Of a stretch of DNA of 64,000 bases, positions 14,783 to 21,757 are shown piece by piece (position 1 is the first letter of the stretch; each line of letters starts with the position of its first letter). The position numbers were made by a program, and so were the translations under genes. Source of the DNA: a virus; IMG/VR virus record IMGVR_UViG_3300022700_000208, positions 1 to 64,000 of that record; one strand, 5' to 3'. The notes under the pieces were generated by a model. That model worked only from the letters and a program-made list of their open reading frames with translations. It did no database searches and was not told where the DNA came from.

Positions 14783-14851
14783 ATGCATAAAAATAATACC
14801 TGTTTACTTTTTGATTGGATTAATCTTGATCCTAGGGGTTTTTTAGTTTAA
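14783..14851 (+). CDS. Possible 22-residue leader peptide
   Basis: ATG with RBS GGGGGTG at 6 nt spacing, then 22 codons (MHKNNTCLLFDWINLDPRGF and two more) and TAA. It lies 54 nt before the next gene. The good RBS is the only support; it could be a leader or a chance frame. Confidence 0.3.
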   Translation: MHKNNTCLLFDWINLDPRGFLV

Positions 14852-14905
14852 GCGCATGTTTACCCAGTTAATTGCTCTTTTTGTTAAGTTGCAGGAGGTT
14901 TTTTA

Positions 14906-15283
14906 ATGAATAAGCCAGAAGTTTTATTTAAAGATGGGGAATATAGAGTGGTCAGGAAGACAGAAAAAGAGCCAGCGGATAACATCTATCTCAACTTTAT
15001 TGTGGAAAAGAGAGTTGGAGAGGATTCTTTGGGCAATGAGAGTTGGATTCCAGAATTTTCATTTCATGATTTGGTTATAAAATCGAAACATGAAGAGCGT
15101 TTCTTTGTTAAGGGGGAAAGTATCATTTTTCTTTTCAATGCTATTGATACCTTTTATAGAAAACTAAGAACAGCAGAAAATAGGCTGAATGAATATAGAG
15201 ATGCCTTTCCAGAAGGCAAATCCAATCTGCAAGAGATAACAGAAAAAACGGAATTGGGTGGAGATTCAGGAGAATTGTGTTGA
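14906..15283 (+). CDS. Unknown protein, first of the rightward run
   Basis: 125 residues starting MNKPEVLFKDGEYRVVRKTE, preceded by a strong RBS GCAGGAGG. The N-terminal half alternates strands (NIYLNFIVEKRVGED) and the C-terminal half is helical and acidic. No family recognised. Its end overlaps the next gene by 7 bp. Confidence 0.72.
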   Translation: MNKPEVLFKDGEYRVVRKTEKEPADNIYLNFIVEKRVGEDSLGNESWIPEFSFHDLVIKSKHEERFFVKGESIIFLFNAIDTFYRKLRTAENRLNEYRDAFPEGKSNLQEITEKTELGGDSGELC

Positions 15284-15489
15284 CTTATAAATTGGATGGG
15301 CATGATTTCACTTTAAATCTTAATGAGCGTCAACTTGAACTTCTCATTCAAACCTGTGAGTCAATGGCTGATTATGATCAAAATGCTGATCCCAGTGAGG
15401 TTCCCCCGTATGCCTCAAAGGATTGGGATGTGATTTTAAACCAATTGAAAGATATGAAAGAGGTGTTTGATGAACAAAATAAAAATTGA
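15277..15489 (+). CDS. Unknown small protein, GTG start
   Basis: 70 residues. RBS TTCAGGAGAATT precedes GTG at 15277, overlapping the upstream stop. A short beta start (LTYKLDGHDFTLNLN) is followed by an acidic helix (LELLIQTCESMADYD). Function unknown. Confidence 0.65.
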   Translation: MLTYKLDGHDFTLNLNERQLELLIQTCESMADYDQNADPSEVPPYASKDWDVILNQLKDMKEVFDEQNKN

Positions 15490-15616
15490 GTTCTTATTTA
15501 AGACTATGTACAACCCAGGGGAAGATGCACCTCCTCAGTTTCAAACCGAAGGTGGAATTATATTCACTAAACAATATATCCCTATCTTACAAGAAAAGTT
15601 GGAATTGAAAAGATAG
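15470..15616 (+). CDS. Unknown 48-residue protein
   Basis: ATG at 15470 overlaps the previous gene by 20 bp and has AGAGGTG as RBS. The protein begins MNKIKIEFLFKTMYNPGEDA and ends QEKLELKR. Its length and tight spacing fit a real small gene in this run; no homology is recognised. Confidence 0.55.
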   Translation: MNKIKIEFLFKTMYNPGEDAPPQFQTEGGIIFTKQYIPILQEKLELKR

Positions 15617-15631
15617 TTGATTGAGGGGTTT

Positions 15632-15958
15632 ATGAGTCACTATAGCAATGATCCACAGAATGTGAGAGTTGATTTCTTTAAGCCATCGGGAAAGTGGTAT
15701 GCCACTGAGCAAGTAACAATGGTGGGTTGGAGGGGAGATGAAGTTCTCATTCATGATTCTTTAGTTGATGCTCTAGATAATTTGGAGAGAAAGGATGGAG
15801 GGCCTCTATTTAGGGGGATGCAAGTTATTTGCCTTGAGCCTTATCATGAGTTTTCTCATCCCATTTCAATAAAAGAATGGAATGGAAAAGAGGAGTGGTT
15901 AAAAGAGAAGGCTGAAATTAAAAGGAAAATTGGGATGGACCAGGGACTTGAACCCTAA
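15632..15958 (+). CDS. Unknown protein
   Basis: 108 residues from ATG at 15632 (RBS GAGGGG); an in-frame TTG at 15617 is less likely. Starts MSHYSNDPQNVRVDFFKPSG, followed by KWYATEQVTMVGWRGDEVLI, a beta-rich pattern. The last codons overlap a sequence that resembles a tRNA T-arm on the minus strand (15930-15956), probably by chance or as a relic. Confidence 0.68.
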   Translation: MSHYSNDPQNVRVDFFKPSGKWYATEQVTMVGWRGDEVLIHDSLVDALDNLERKDGGPLFRGMQVICLEPYHEFSHPISIKEWNGKEEWLKEKAEIKRKIGMDQGLEP

Positions 15959-16118
15959 CCTGAAATATATTTCAAAAATTTCTTGATCTTGAAATATATT
16001 TAACCGATCCTGAATTCTATGAAGTTTTTAAACCGAGCCCGCACAACCTGGACAGAGGGAGGCTACAGTATGATGTAGTTTGGGGCTTGGTGCGATCAAA
16101 ACCGAATTGAAGAAATAG
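15959..16118 (+). other. Spacer before the tRNA cluster with inverted AT-rich repeat and a terminated transcript
   Basis: Holds two copies of the palindrome GAAATATATTT(C/A) at 15963 and 16000, then a hairpin CTACA/TGTAG at 16063-16078 and a terminator at 16119. A 19-codon frame (ATG at 16018, MKFLNRARTTWTEGGYSMM) is present but has no good RBS. A small RNA ending at the terminator is possible. Confidence 0.35.
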
Positions 16119-16148
16119 AACCCAAGCCCAAAGAGCTTGGGTTTTTTA
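16119..16148 (+). terminator. Rho-independent terminator before the tRNA cluster
   Basis: AACCCAAGC, loop CCAAAGA, GCTTGGGTT, then TTTT. It ends the transcript of the small-gene run just 5 nt before the first tRNA. Confidence 0.8.
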
Positions 16149-16152
16149 TTTT

Positions 16153-16228
16153 GCGGCTATCGTCTAATGGTTAAGGATACCAGACTTTCTATCTGGGGAT
16201 GGGGGTTCAAATCCCCCTGGCCGCGCCA
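16153..16228 (+). tRNA. tRNA-Glu (anticodon TTC)
   Basis: Acceptor GCGGCTA/TGGCCGC, D-arm TCGTCTAATGGTTA typical of Glu tRNAs, anticodon stem CCAGA/TCTGG with loop CTTTCTA, T-arm GGTTCAAATCC, encoded CCA. Position 37 is a pyrimidine, which is unusual. Confidence 0.9.
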
Positions 16229-16231
16229 TAT

Positions 16232-16308
16232 CCGTTAGTAGCTCAATTGGCTAGAGCGCCTGACTTCCAATCAGGAGGCTGTGGGTTCGAGCCCCACCTA
16301 GCGGTCCA
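16232..16308 (+). tRNA. tRNA-Gly (anticodon TCC)
   Basis: Acceptor CCGTTAG/CTAGCGG, anticodon stem CCTGA/TCAGG with loop CTTCCAA, T-arm GGTTCGAGCC, discriminator T, encoded CCA. Confidence 0.9.
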
Positions 16309-16309
16309 T

Positions 16310-16383
16310 AGGAGGGTGATCTAATGGTAAGAGCACAGACTCCAAATCTGTGAATGTTGGTTCAAGTCCAGCCCTTCCTGCCA
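16310..16383 (+). tRNA. tRNA-Trp (anticodon CCA)
   Basis: Acceptor AGGAGGG/CCTTCCT, anticodon stem ACAGA/TCTGT with loop CTCCAAA, T-arm GGTTCAAGTCC, discriminator G, encoded CCA. Confidence 0.92.
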
Positions 16384-16384
16384 T

Positions 16385-16461
16385 GCCTCTGTAGCTCAAT
16401 TGGCTAGAGCAGCGGTCTTGTAAACCGAAGGTTGGGTGTTCGAGTCACCCCAGGGGCTCCA
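16385..16461 (+). tRNA. tRNA-Thr (anticodon TGT)
   Basis: Acceptor GCCTCTG/CAGGGGC, anticodon loop CTTGTAA on stem GCGGT/ACCGA (one mismatch at the base), T-arm GTTCGAGTC, encoded CCA. Confidence 0.9.
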
Positions 16462-16565
16462 TTTTTCAAAAAATGCAGACTAGAATTGGGGATTTTTGAT
16501 TTTCAAATTTCTACTTGAGATTTTTTAAGGCTTGTCCGATTATAGAAGGGACTTAAGAGGAGATT

Positions 16566-16643
16566 ATGCAAACACTACGCATAGCCATGATTTTTAATGT
16601 GGATAGAGCGGATAGAGTCCTAGGTAAGGAGGGCATGGCGTAG
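16566..16643 (+). CDS. 25-residue micro-ORF inside the tRNA cluster
   Basis: ATG at 16566 preceded by AAGAGGAGATT, a strong RBS at close spacing; the peptide begins MQTLRIAMIFNVDRADRVLG and ends TAG at 16643. It is followed 35 nt later by a terminator, so it forms its own short transcript between tRNA genes. The same bases can fold (CTACGC pairs with GCGTAG across the frame), so a structured RNA is an alternative. Confidence 0.4.
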   Translation: MQTLRIAMIFNVDRADRVLGKEGMA

Positions 16644-16678
16644 GTTTGTATTAAGTTACAGTTTGATTTTGGAAACCT

Positions 16679-16709
16679 AACCCAGGCCCTAAAAAGCCTG
16701 GGTTTTTTT
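16679..16709 (+). terminator. Terminator inside the tRNA cluster
   Basis: AACCCAGGC, loop CCTAAAAA, GCCTGGGTT, then a T-run. It follows a further stem TAGGTTT/AAACCTA and is 3 nt before the next tRNA. Confidence 0.8.
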
Positions 16710-16711
16710 AT

Positions 16712-16787
16712 TCCTGGGTATCTTAATTGGCAAAGAACCCGCCTCATAAGCGGGGGTATGCTGGTTCAAGTCCAGCCCCAGGAACCA
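16712..16787 (+). tRNA. tRNA with anticodon CAT (Met or Ile2)
   Basis: Acceptor TCCTGGG/CCCAGGA, anticodon stem CCCGC/GCGGG with loop CTCATAA, T-arm GGTTCAAGTCC, discriminator A, encoded CCA. A second CAT tRNA lies at 16980; one of the two is probably the lysidine-modified Ile tRNA for AUA codons. Confidence 0.9.
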
Positions 16788-16788
16788 T

Positions 16789-16860
16789 AGCTGGATAGCT
16801 CAAGGGTAGAGCATCTGACCGATAATCAGAAGGTTGCAGGTTCAAATCCTGCTCCAGCTA
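16789..16860 (+). tRNA. tRNA-Ile (anticodon GAT)
   Basis: Acceptor AGCTGGA/TCCAGCT, anticodon stem TCTGA/TCAGA with loop CCGATAA, T-arm GGTTCAAATCC, discriminator A. Unlike its neighbours the next bases are TCA, so CCA is not encoded and must be added by the host enzyme. Confidence 0.9.
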
Positions 16861-16901
16861 TCATTTTAAAAGGAGAATTATTTATAATTAAAAAGTTATA
16901 T

Positions 16902-16977
16902 TCAGGGGTAGTTCAATTGGAAGAACGCGTGACTGTTAATCACGTAGTTGCTGGTTCGAGTCCAGCCCTCTGAGCCA
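16902..16977 (+). tRNA. tRNA-Asn (anticodon GTT)
   Basis: Acceptor TCAGGGG/CCTCTGA, anticodon stem CGTGA/TCACG with loop CTGTTAA, T-arm GGTTCGAGTCC, discriminator G, encoded CCA. Confidence 0.9.
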
Positions 16978-16979
16978 AT

Positions 16980-17053
16980 TGCGGGATAGTGTAAAGGCAA
17001 CATGCAGGTCTCATAAGCCTGAGCTGGGTGTTCGAGTCACCCTCCCGCAACCA
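16980..17053 (+). tRNA. tRNA with anticodon CAT (Met or Ile2)
   Basis: Acceptor TGCGGGA/TCCCGCA, short D-arm AGTGTAAAGGCAACA, anticodon stem CAGGT/GCCTG with loop CTCATAA, T-arm GTTCGAGTC, encoded CCA. Confidence 0.88.
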
Positions 17054-17055
17054 AT

Positions 17056-17132
17056 CTGAGAGTAGTTCAATTGGAGAGAACATTGCCCTTCTAAGGCAAA
17101 TGCTGAAGGTTCGAGTCCTTCCTCTCAGGCCA
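17056..17132 (+). tRNA. tRNA-Arg (anticodon TCT)
   Basis: Acceptor CTGAGAG/CTCTCAG, anticodon stem TTGCC/GGCAA with loop CTTCTAA, T-arm GGTTCGAGTCC, discriminator G, encoded CCA. Reads AGA, a codon common in the phage genes here. Confidence 0.9.
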
Positions 17133-17133
17133 T

Positions 17134-17209
17134 GCAGGGATAGCTCAGATGGTAGAGCACTGGATTGAAAATCCAGGTGTCAGTGGTTCAATTCCACTTC
17201 CCTGCACCA
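17134..17209 (+). tRNA. tRNA-Phe (anticodon GAA)
   Basis: Acceptor GCAGGGA/TCCCTGC, anticodon stem CTGGA/TCCAG with loop TTGAAAA, T-arm GGTTCAATTCC, discriminator A, encoded CCA. Confidence 0.92.
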
Positions 17210-17213
17210 ATTG

Positions 17214-17288
17214 GGGGCTGTGATGTAATGGCTAACATATCGGACTGTCTATCCGAAACTAGGGGTTCGATTCCCCTCAGCCCCGCCA
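17214..17288 (+). tRNA. tRNA-Asp (anticodon GTC)
   Basis: Acceptor GGGGCTG/CAGCCCC, anticodon stem TCGGA/TCCGA with loop CTGTCTA, T-arm GGTTCGATTCC, discriminator G, encoded CCA. Last tRNA of the cluster. Confidence 0.9.
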
Positions 17289-17527
17289 TCTTTGCCCCAA
17301 AGTTGCCCCATTCTTGCCCCAATTTCTTCCCTATTCCTGGAGTTGCCTACTGGAAAATTTCCAGAAGGTAACTTGATTGTATTATGCATTGCATATATCT
17401 TTGAAAAATATACTTGACGAAAACCTGGGCCTTGCATACATTGAAAATCTATTGGCTACAGGGCCAATATCAAAAACAGAGCATGGAGCTTTGGTTCGGA
17501 GCCTTAGCAAAATGTTCTAGTTTTTGG
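17289..17527 (+). other. Noncoding tail of the tRNA transcript
   Basis: Directly after tRNA-Asp comes a short tandem of TTGCCCCA (three copies, 17293-17322, 11-12 nt period), then a palindrome TGGAAAATTTCCA at 17350 and no convincing gene up to the terminator at 17528. Confidence 0.4.
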
Positions 17528-17556
17528 AGCCAGGTATCTATCCTGGCTATTTTTTT
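17528..17556 (+). terminator. Terminator of the tRNA transcript
   Basis: AGCCAGG, loop TATCTAT, CCTGGCT, A, then seven T residues. Confidence 0.85.
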
Positions 17557-17619
17557 GCCTTCCTTTGACGCTTTGCATCCTTACAACTAGCCCTTTTTTA
17601 AAAATTTTTCGGGTTTTTT

Positions 17620-17661
17620 TGAGAACTAGCTCGGGTTTTATCGTTATGGGATAGTGAAGGG
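17620..17661 (+). promoter_or_regulatory. Conserved upstream element, class 1 (before sbcD)
   Basis: TGAGAACTAGCTC, spacer GGG, then TTTTATCGTTATGGGATAG and TGAAGGGG; nearly identical to the copy before SSB. It starts the transcription unit that encodes the SbcCD pair, 26 nt before the start codon. Confidence 0.65.
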
Positions 17662-17686
17662 GAAGTACATCTTGAGAGGAAACAAC

Positions 17687-18727
17687 ATGGAGATAAACAA
17701 CAGGATTGGCATTTTCACGGACCAGCATTTAAGAAGCACTGGATCATTTCCACCTTTCAATAAGCTTTCCGAGTCAGGTCTTTCCAAGGAACTCGATAAC
17801 ATCATCAGAGGTTTTTACTTTGTTGCTGACCAAATAAGATCTTATAAGCCCAGGGCTGTATTCTCTTTGGGGGATGCCTTTCACAACCCTGAGGTGATAG
17901 ATGTCCCAACTCTTGAGGGAGCTTCAAGGGCCTTTGGGGTTGTTAAGAAGGCTTGTGATGAAGTAGGGGCTGATTTTTACATACTGGTTGGCAACCATGA
18001 TGTGGTCTCAGAGAATCCAACTCTTATCACTTCTGTTTCAGTTCTTGAGGGGTTTGGGCAAGTAATTAAAGAGCCCTACTTTATCGACATTGATGAGTTT
18101 ACTGTCTCAATGGTTCCTTATTCATCTAATCCCTCAAAGATGTATTCTCAGCTCAAGGAAGCTGAGGTTCAGTCAGATCTTATATTAACTCATATTGATG
18201 TAGCTGGATGCAGGTATGAAAACAATCATCTTTCTGAATCAGAGATAGATCCCACTTTTAAGGTGCCTGTTATTTCGGGGGATATTCACTTTAGTCAGCA
18301 TGTAGGAAGCGTTATATATCCAGGCTCTCTTGTACAAAACAAATTCACTAGATCTGATCTCAGTGGGATTGGTGGGGCTGCTTTCTATGATCTTGAAACA
18401 AAGGAATATCAGCTTGAGAGAAATATTTATTCAAAGCATTATGTCAAAGCCCATTCCATAGAGGAAGCCAAGAAGCATGATCCCAATCAAGTTATTATTC
18501 AACTTGTTACAGATGTTCCCAAGGAAGAGGCAGAAATTGAGCTTGAAGACTATGAATTTAATTATCTTCCTGCTCCAAAAGTTGATGATAATCTTGAAGT
18601 TGAGTATGAGAATGTTGGGATTGAATCTCCCGAAGTAGTCTTGAGAACTTATATCAATCAAGACCGTCCTAGTGCCCTTAAAAATTTTGATGAGACTTTG
18701 AAAAGTAGGAGTGAATCTAATGCATAA
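17687..18727 (+). CDS. sbcD: Mre11/SbcD-like nuclease (T4 gp47-like)
   Basis: 346 residues from ATG at 17687 (RBS GAGAGG); an in-frame GTG at 17654 lies inside the conserved upstream element and is rejected. Metallophosphoesterase motifs in order: TDQH (11-14), LGD (61-63), GNHD (102-105), ILTHID (166-171) and SGDIHF (197-202). This is the Mn-dependent nuclease partner of the Rad50-like ATPase encoded one gene downstream; in T4 the gp46/gp47 complex resects DNA ends for recombination-dependent replication. The C-terminal ~100 residues are acidic and divergent, and would carry the Rad50-binding part. Confidence 0.92.
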   Translation: MEINNRIGIFTDQHLRSTGSFPPFNKLSESGLSKELDNIIRGFYFVADQIRSYKPRAVFSLGDAFHNPEVIDVPTLEGASRAFGVVKKACDEVGADFYILVGNHDVVSENPTLITSVSVLEGFGQVIKEPYFIDIDEFTVSMVPYSSNPSKMYSQLKEAEVQSDLILTHIDVAGCRYENNHLSESEIDPTFKVPVISGDIHFSQHVGSVIYPGSLVQNKFTRSDLSGIGGAAFYDLETKEYQLERNIYSKHYVKAHSIEEAKKHDPNQVIIQLVTDVPKEEAEIELEDYEFNYLPAPKVDDNLEVEYENVGIESPEVVLRTYINQDRPSALKNFDETLKSRSESNA

Positions 18728-19169
18728 GAGCTTGTTGATACAGACTGTTTATTCTTCCCAGCAAAGGTTGGTTTTCTTTCCTTCAAGCCAGGTAGTGAAT
18801 AAATTTATAAACCGCATAAAATCTTCAGAAATGGATGAGGACTTTGCTGACATTTATTTTGAAGATGAAAAATTCACGACAAAGTACAAAAATGTGAAAA
18901 GCATTGTTCATCCAGCTAATAAATTAAGGGGGGCTGAAGATTCACCTCTTTTTGATATAGAGGTTATTTTTGAGAATGGTTTTTCTATTAATATCCCTGC
19001 TTCGGGTAGAAAAAGAGCTGATTATTCATTCAAAAAACTTAAAAATCTTCAAAATGTTGATCCAACTGATTCTTATATACAAATCAAGCAGGATCTTAAA
19101 TTTTTGGCCACTATAAGATGGGAATCCAGAATTGCTGAGATTTATTGTACTGAAAAAGAGGAAGTATAA
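18720..19169 (+). CDS. Unknown protein between sbcD and sbcC
   Basis: 149 residues from ATG at 18720 overlapping the sbcD stop (RBS TAGGAG). Beta-rich with charged loops (DFADIYFEDEKFTTKYKNVK). Its last base is shared with the sbcC start, so the three genes are translationally coupled. T4 also has small genes between 46 and 47, but no sequence match is claimed. Confidence 0.75.
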   Translation: MHKSLLIQTVYSSQQRLVFFPSSQVVNKFINRIKSSEMDEDFADIYFEDEKFTTKYKNVKSIVHPANKLRGAEDSPLFDIEVIFENGFSINIPASGRKRADYSFKKLKNLQNVDPTDSYIQIKQDLKFLATIRWESRIAEIYCTEKEEV

Positions 19170-20932
19170 TGAGTAGTGGTATCAAATACAAAAGTTTTTG
19201 GGCTGAAAATTTTAGAAGTTTTGAGAAGCTTAATTTTACTATTGAGCCTGGTAAGCATCTTGTAGTGGGTGAGAACCAGGATTCGAGTTCAGCCACAAGT
19301 AATGGATCTGGAAAAAGCAATACCTTTCTTGCTCCTGTGTTTGCTCAGTTTAAAAAGTTAAGAAAAATCAAAGATCCATCTTTTAAGCATGGCGGGGGTG
19401 TTAAAACAGGAGTTGAGTTTGAAAGAGATGGCGTCAATTATGTGATTGAGCGCCACTATAAGCATAAGAGCGGTAAAAATTCTCTAAATCTTTATATTGA
19501 TGGTGAGGATGTCAGCAAAAGGCTCAAAAAAGGCTCTGAAGAAGAGATAAAAAATATCATTGGAATGTCTTTTGATCTTTTTACTTCTACCATAATTATT
19601 GAGCAAGGTCTTCCCACTAATTTTAGTCAACTTACTGAGGTAGGAAGGAAATCAGTTGTAGAAGAGCTTCTTGGTTTTTCTGTTTTTACTGAGTATTATA
19701 AGCCTTTGTTTGATAACAGCAAGAAAAGGATTCAGCAGGACCAGGAGAGGGTAAAAGAGAAATATAATGAGTCCAGAGATGAGATGGTTAGGCTTAATTC
19801 AAAGATTGAGGCTCAGGAGAGCGCTGAAGAATCCAAAAAAGCTGAAATAAGATCCCAGGTAAAAGAAGTTAAGAAGAAAATTAAAGATCTTGAAGACAAT
19901 ATTCAGTCCAAGATGGATGAGAAGAAAAGAATTCTTGATGGTCAAGACAGCCAACATCTTCAGGCTTCCCTCAATAAGATGTCTAACACTCTTACTACTT
20001 TAAGAAATAGGAAGTCTGATCTTGACCAGATAGTTCAGCAGCAACATTGCCCTACTTGTGGTCAATCTTTTCCAGAGGAAAAAATTTCTAACGCTCAGGA
20101 TGAGTTATCTAAAATTCAGAATAAAATTCCAAAAATAGAGTCCATGTATCAGGATATTGGAAACAAGCTCAACCAAATAAATAGTATATCCCAGGAAGTT
20201 CTCAACTCTGAAGGGCAGAAAAATAGTTTTCAGTATCAGCTTGATAGTTTATTTGCTCAATTAAAGTCTGATAGTTCTAATGTGGATTTAGATAATCTCA
20301 AAGAGAAATTGGATGAAGTTGCAGATCAAGTTAATGCTTTAAATGAGGAACTCAATTCTATAAATGAAGATGTGGATAATCTGGAGTACATTTCCAAGCT
20401 TTTGTTACCCTCTTCCCCTTTCAGATCTTTTGTTCTTGAGAGATATCTTATTCATATAAACAAGATCATTTCTCATATTTCTCCTCTTTTGTTTGAAGAA
20501 GTAAAGGTTGAATTGAGTGTTACTGAAAACAATAAGGGCATTCAAATTAACATTGAGAAAAATGGTGAGGTTTATGATTATGATGAGCTTTCTGGGGGAG
20601 AGAAAAAACGATTAGATATAATTTTTATTTTGGCTTTCCAAAGATTTCTTATAGAGTCCAGTGGAATTAGATCTAATCTTCTTGTTTTTGATGAGATTTT
20701 TGATTCTTTGGATGATAGGGGTATTGAACTTGTCCTTAGCTGCATAGATTCTTTGTTTCCAGAAAGTTCTTCTATCTACATAATAACCCATAATAAGTCT
20801 GTTAAATCCATGTTCAATTCGGTCAAGAAAGTTATTAAGAAAAATGGAGTTTCTGTTCTTGAAGGATCAAAAGAGCATGAAGAATTGGCTAACTCTGAGG
20901 AGGTTGTAGAGCAAGTAGTAGCCATGGATTAA
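19169..20932 (+). CDS. sbcC: Rad50/SbcC-like ATPase (T4 gp46-like)
   Basis: 587 residues. The N-terminal ATPase half ends in Walker A GSGKS (46-50) after an unusual Ser-rich loop (VVGENQDSSSATSN). Two coiled-coil arms (~180-270 and ~310-400) flank a zinc hook CPTCGQSF (Cys294, Cys297). The C-terminal half has signature LSGGEKKRLD (~474) and Walker B LLVFDEIFDSLDD (~503), then a switch His in IITHNKS. It is short for a Rad50, as in T4 gp46 (560 residues). With SbcD it forms the end-processing complex. Confidence 0.93.
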   Translation: MSSGIKYKSFWAENFRSFEKLNFTIEPGKHLVVGENQDSSSATSNGSGKSNTFLAPVFAQFKKLRKIKDPSFKHGGGVKTGVEFERDGVNYVIERHYKHKSGKNSLNLYIDGEDVSKRLKKGSEEEIKNIIGMSFDLFTSTIIIEQGLPTNFSQLTEVGRKSVVEELLGFSVFTEYYKPLFDNSKKRIQQDQERVKEKYNESRDEMVRLNSKIEAQESAEESKKAEIRSQVKEVKKKIKDLEDNIQSKMDEKKRILDGQDSQHLQASLNKMSNTLTTLRNRKSDLDQIVQQQHCPTCGQSFPEEKISNAQDELSKIQNKIPKIESMYQDIGNKLNQINSISQEVLNSEGQKNSFQYQLDSLFAQLKSDSSNVDLDNLKEKLDEVADQVNALNEELNSINEDVDNLEYISKLLLPSSPFRSFVLERYLIHINKIISHISPLLFEEVKVELSVTENNKGIQINIEKNGEVYDYDELSGGEKKRLDIIFILAFQRFLIESSGIRSNLLVFDEIFDSLDDRGIELVLSCIDSLFPESSSIYIITHNKSVKSMFNSVKKVIKKNGVSVLEGSKEHEELANSEEVVEQVVAMD

Positions 20933-20956
20933 AGCAACAGGGGAAAGACATCATAG

Positions 20957-21493
20957 ATGAATATTGCAGAATTGATACTCAAAACAATGGATGAAAGTGG
21001 GGCCGAAGACACAGGGATGGTTGGCCAGCAGATGCTTAATAAAGCTAAAAAGGCCCTACTGCCTGAAGAAGATGAGGACATGGATGATGAGCTTAAGCAA
21101 AAGATTCAGGAGCTTAAGCAATATGAAGCCAATGAAGATCTTGGCTGGATGGATTTTGCTTCCTGGAGATCTCTAAAAACCCCTGTACATACAGTCTTTT
21201 CTAAAGAATTGGAGCCTCTTTTTTGGAGTGGTGTTTATTTTAGTTATTCTCAGTTTATGGAGAAAAAAGAAATCATCTTAAAGGATATGGATGTTGGGAC
21301 TACAATCAATATACAAAAGCATGGATCTAATTTTCAGTTTATTTGTCTTAACTCCCGATCCAGTATTTATGATTATTTTGGTTCTGTTGAACTTGAAAAG
21401 TTAAAGAAGTGGTATGTGTCCACAAGATATAAGTCCATAGGAAAGACAATCACACAGGGACTAATAGTTAAAGATTTCAAGGAGGACAAATGA
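20957..21493 (+). CDS. Unknown protein
   Basis: 178 residues. An acidic helical N-terminus (residues ~30-60, DEDMDDELKQKIQELKQYEA) is followed by an aromatic-rich domain (ANEDLGWMDFASWRSLKTPV). No family recognised. It overlaps the next gene by 4 bp and is probably cotranscribed with sbcCD. Confidence 0.72.
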   Translation: MNIAELILKTMDESGAEDTGMVGQQMLNKAKKALLPEEDEDMDDELKQKIQELKQYEANEDLGWMDFASWRSLKTPVHTVFSKELEPLFWSGVYFSYSQFMEKKEIILKDMDVGTTINIQKHGSNFQFICLNSRSSIYDYFGSVELEKLKKWYVSTRYKSIGKTITQGLIVKDFKEDK

Positions 21494-21756
21494 GTAAAAA
21501 GGAAGAAGTGAAAAGAGTTGTTCACCCTCAGGAACTATTTGCCATGCTCAATATTAAGGATTTTGATTCAGCAAGAAAAGCCTTAATAACTGGATTTGAT
21601 TTCTTGATTTATATGAACCCTGGGGATCAATTGGTGATGAATAATGCTACATTCCACAAGCTAGATAATGATCTTTTTCAAGTTGAAAGCAATATCAATT
21701 CTGAGAATGTAGTTGATTCTCTAGAGAAAAGAAAAATAGTGAGGATTCCAGGATAA
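21490..21756 (+). CDS. Unknown protein
   Basis: 88 residues starting MSKKEEVKRVVHPQELFAML. RBS AAGGAGGAC. Compact alpha/beta composition with no recognised family. Lies two bases before the next gene. Confidence 0.7.
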   Translation: MSKKEEVKRVVHPQELFAMLNIKDFDSARKALITGFDFLIYMNPGDQLVMNNATFHKLDNDLFQVESNINSENVVDSLEKRKIVRIPG

Positions 21757-21757
21757 T

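Noticed and set aside
15925-15965. tRNA-like T-arm on the minus strand at the end of the 15632 gene
   Set aside because: GGGTTCAAGTCCC resembles a T-arm, but no matching D-arm, anticodon arm or acceptor strand is found upstream on the minus strand; the frame continues to a normal stop.
17293-17322. Tandem TTGCCCCA as CRISPR, iteron or attachment site
   Set aside because: Only three short copies with 3-4 nt spacers; no spacer-length units, no integrase gene in the window.
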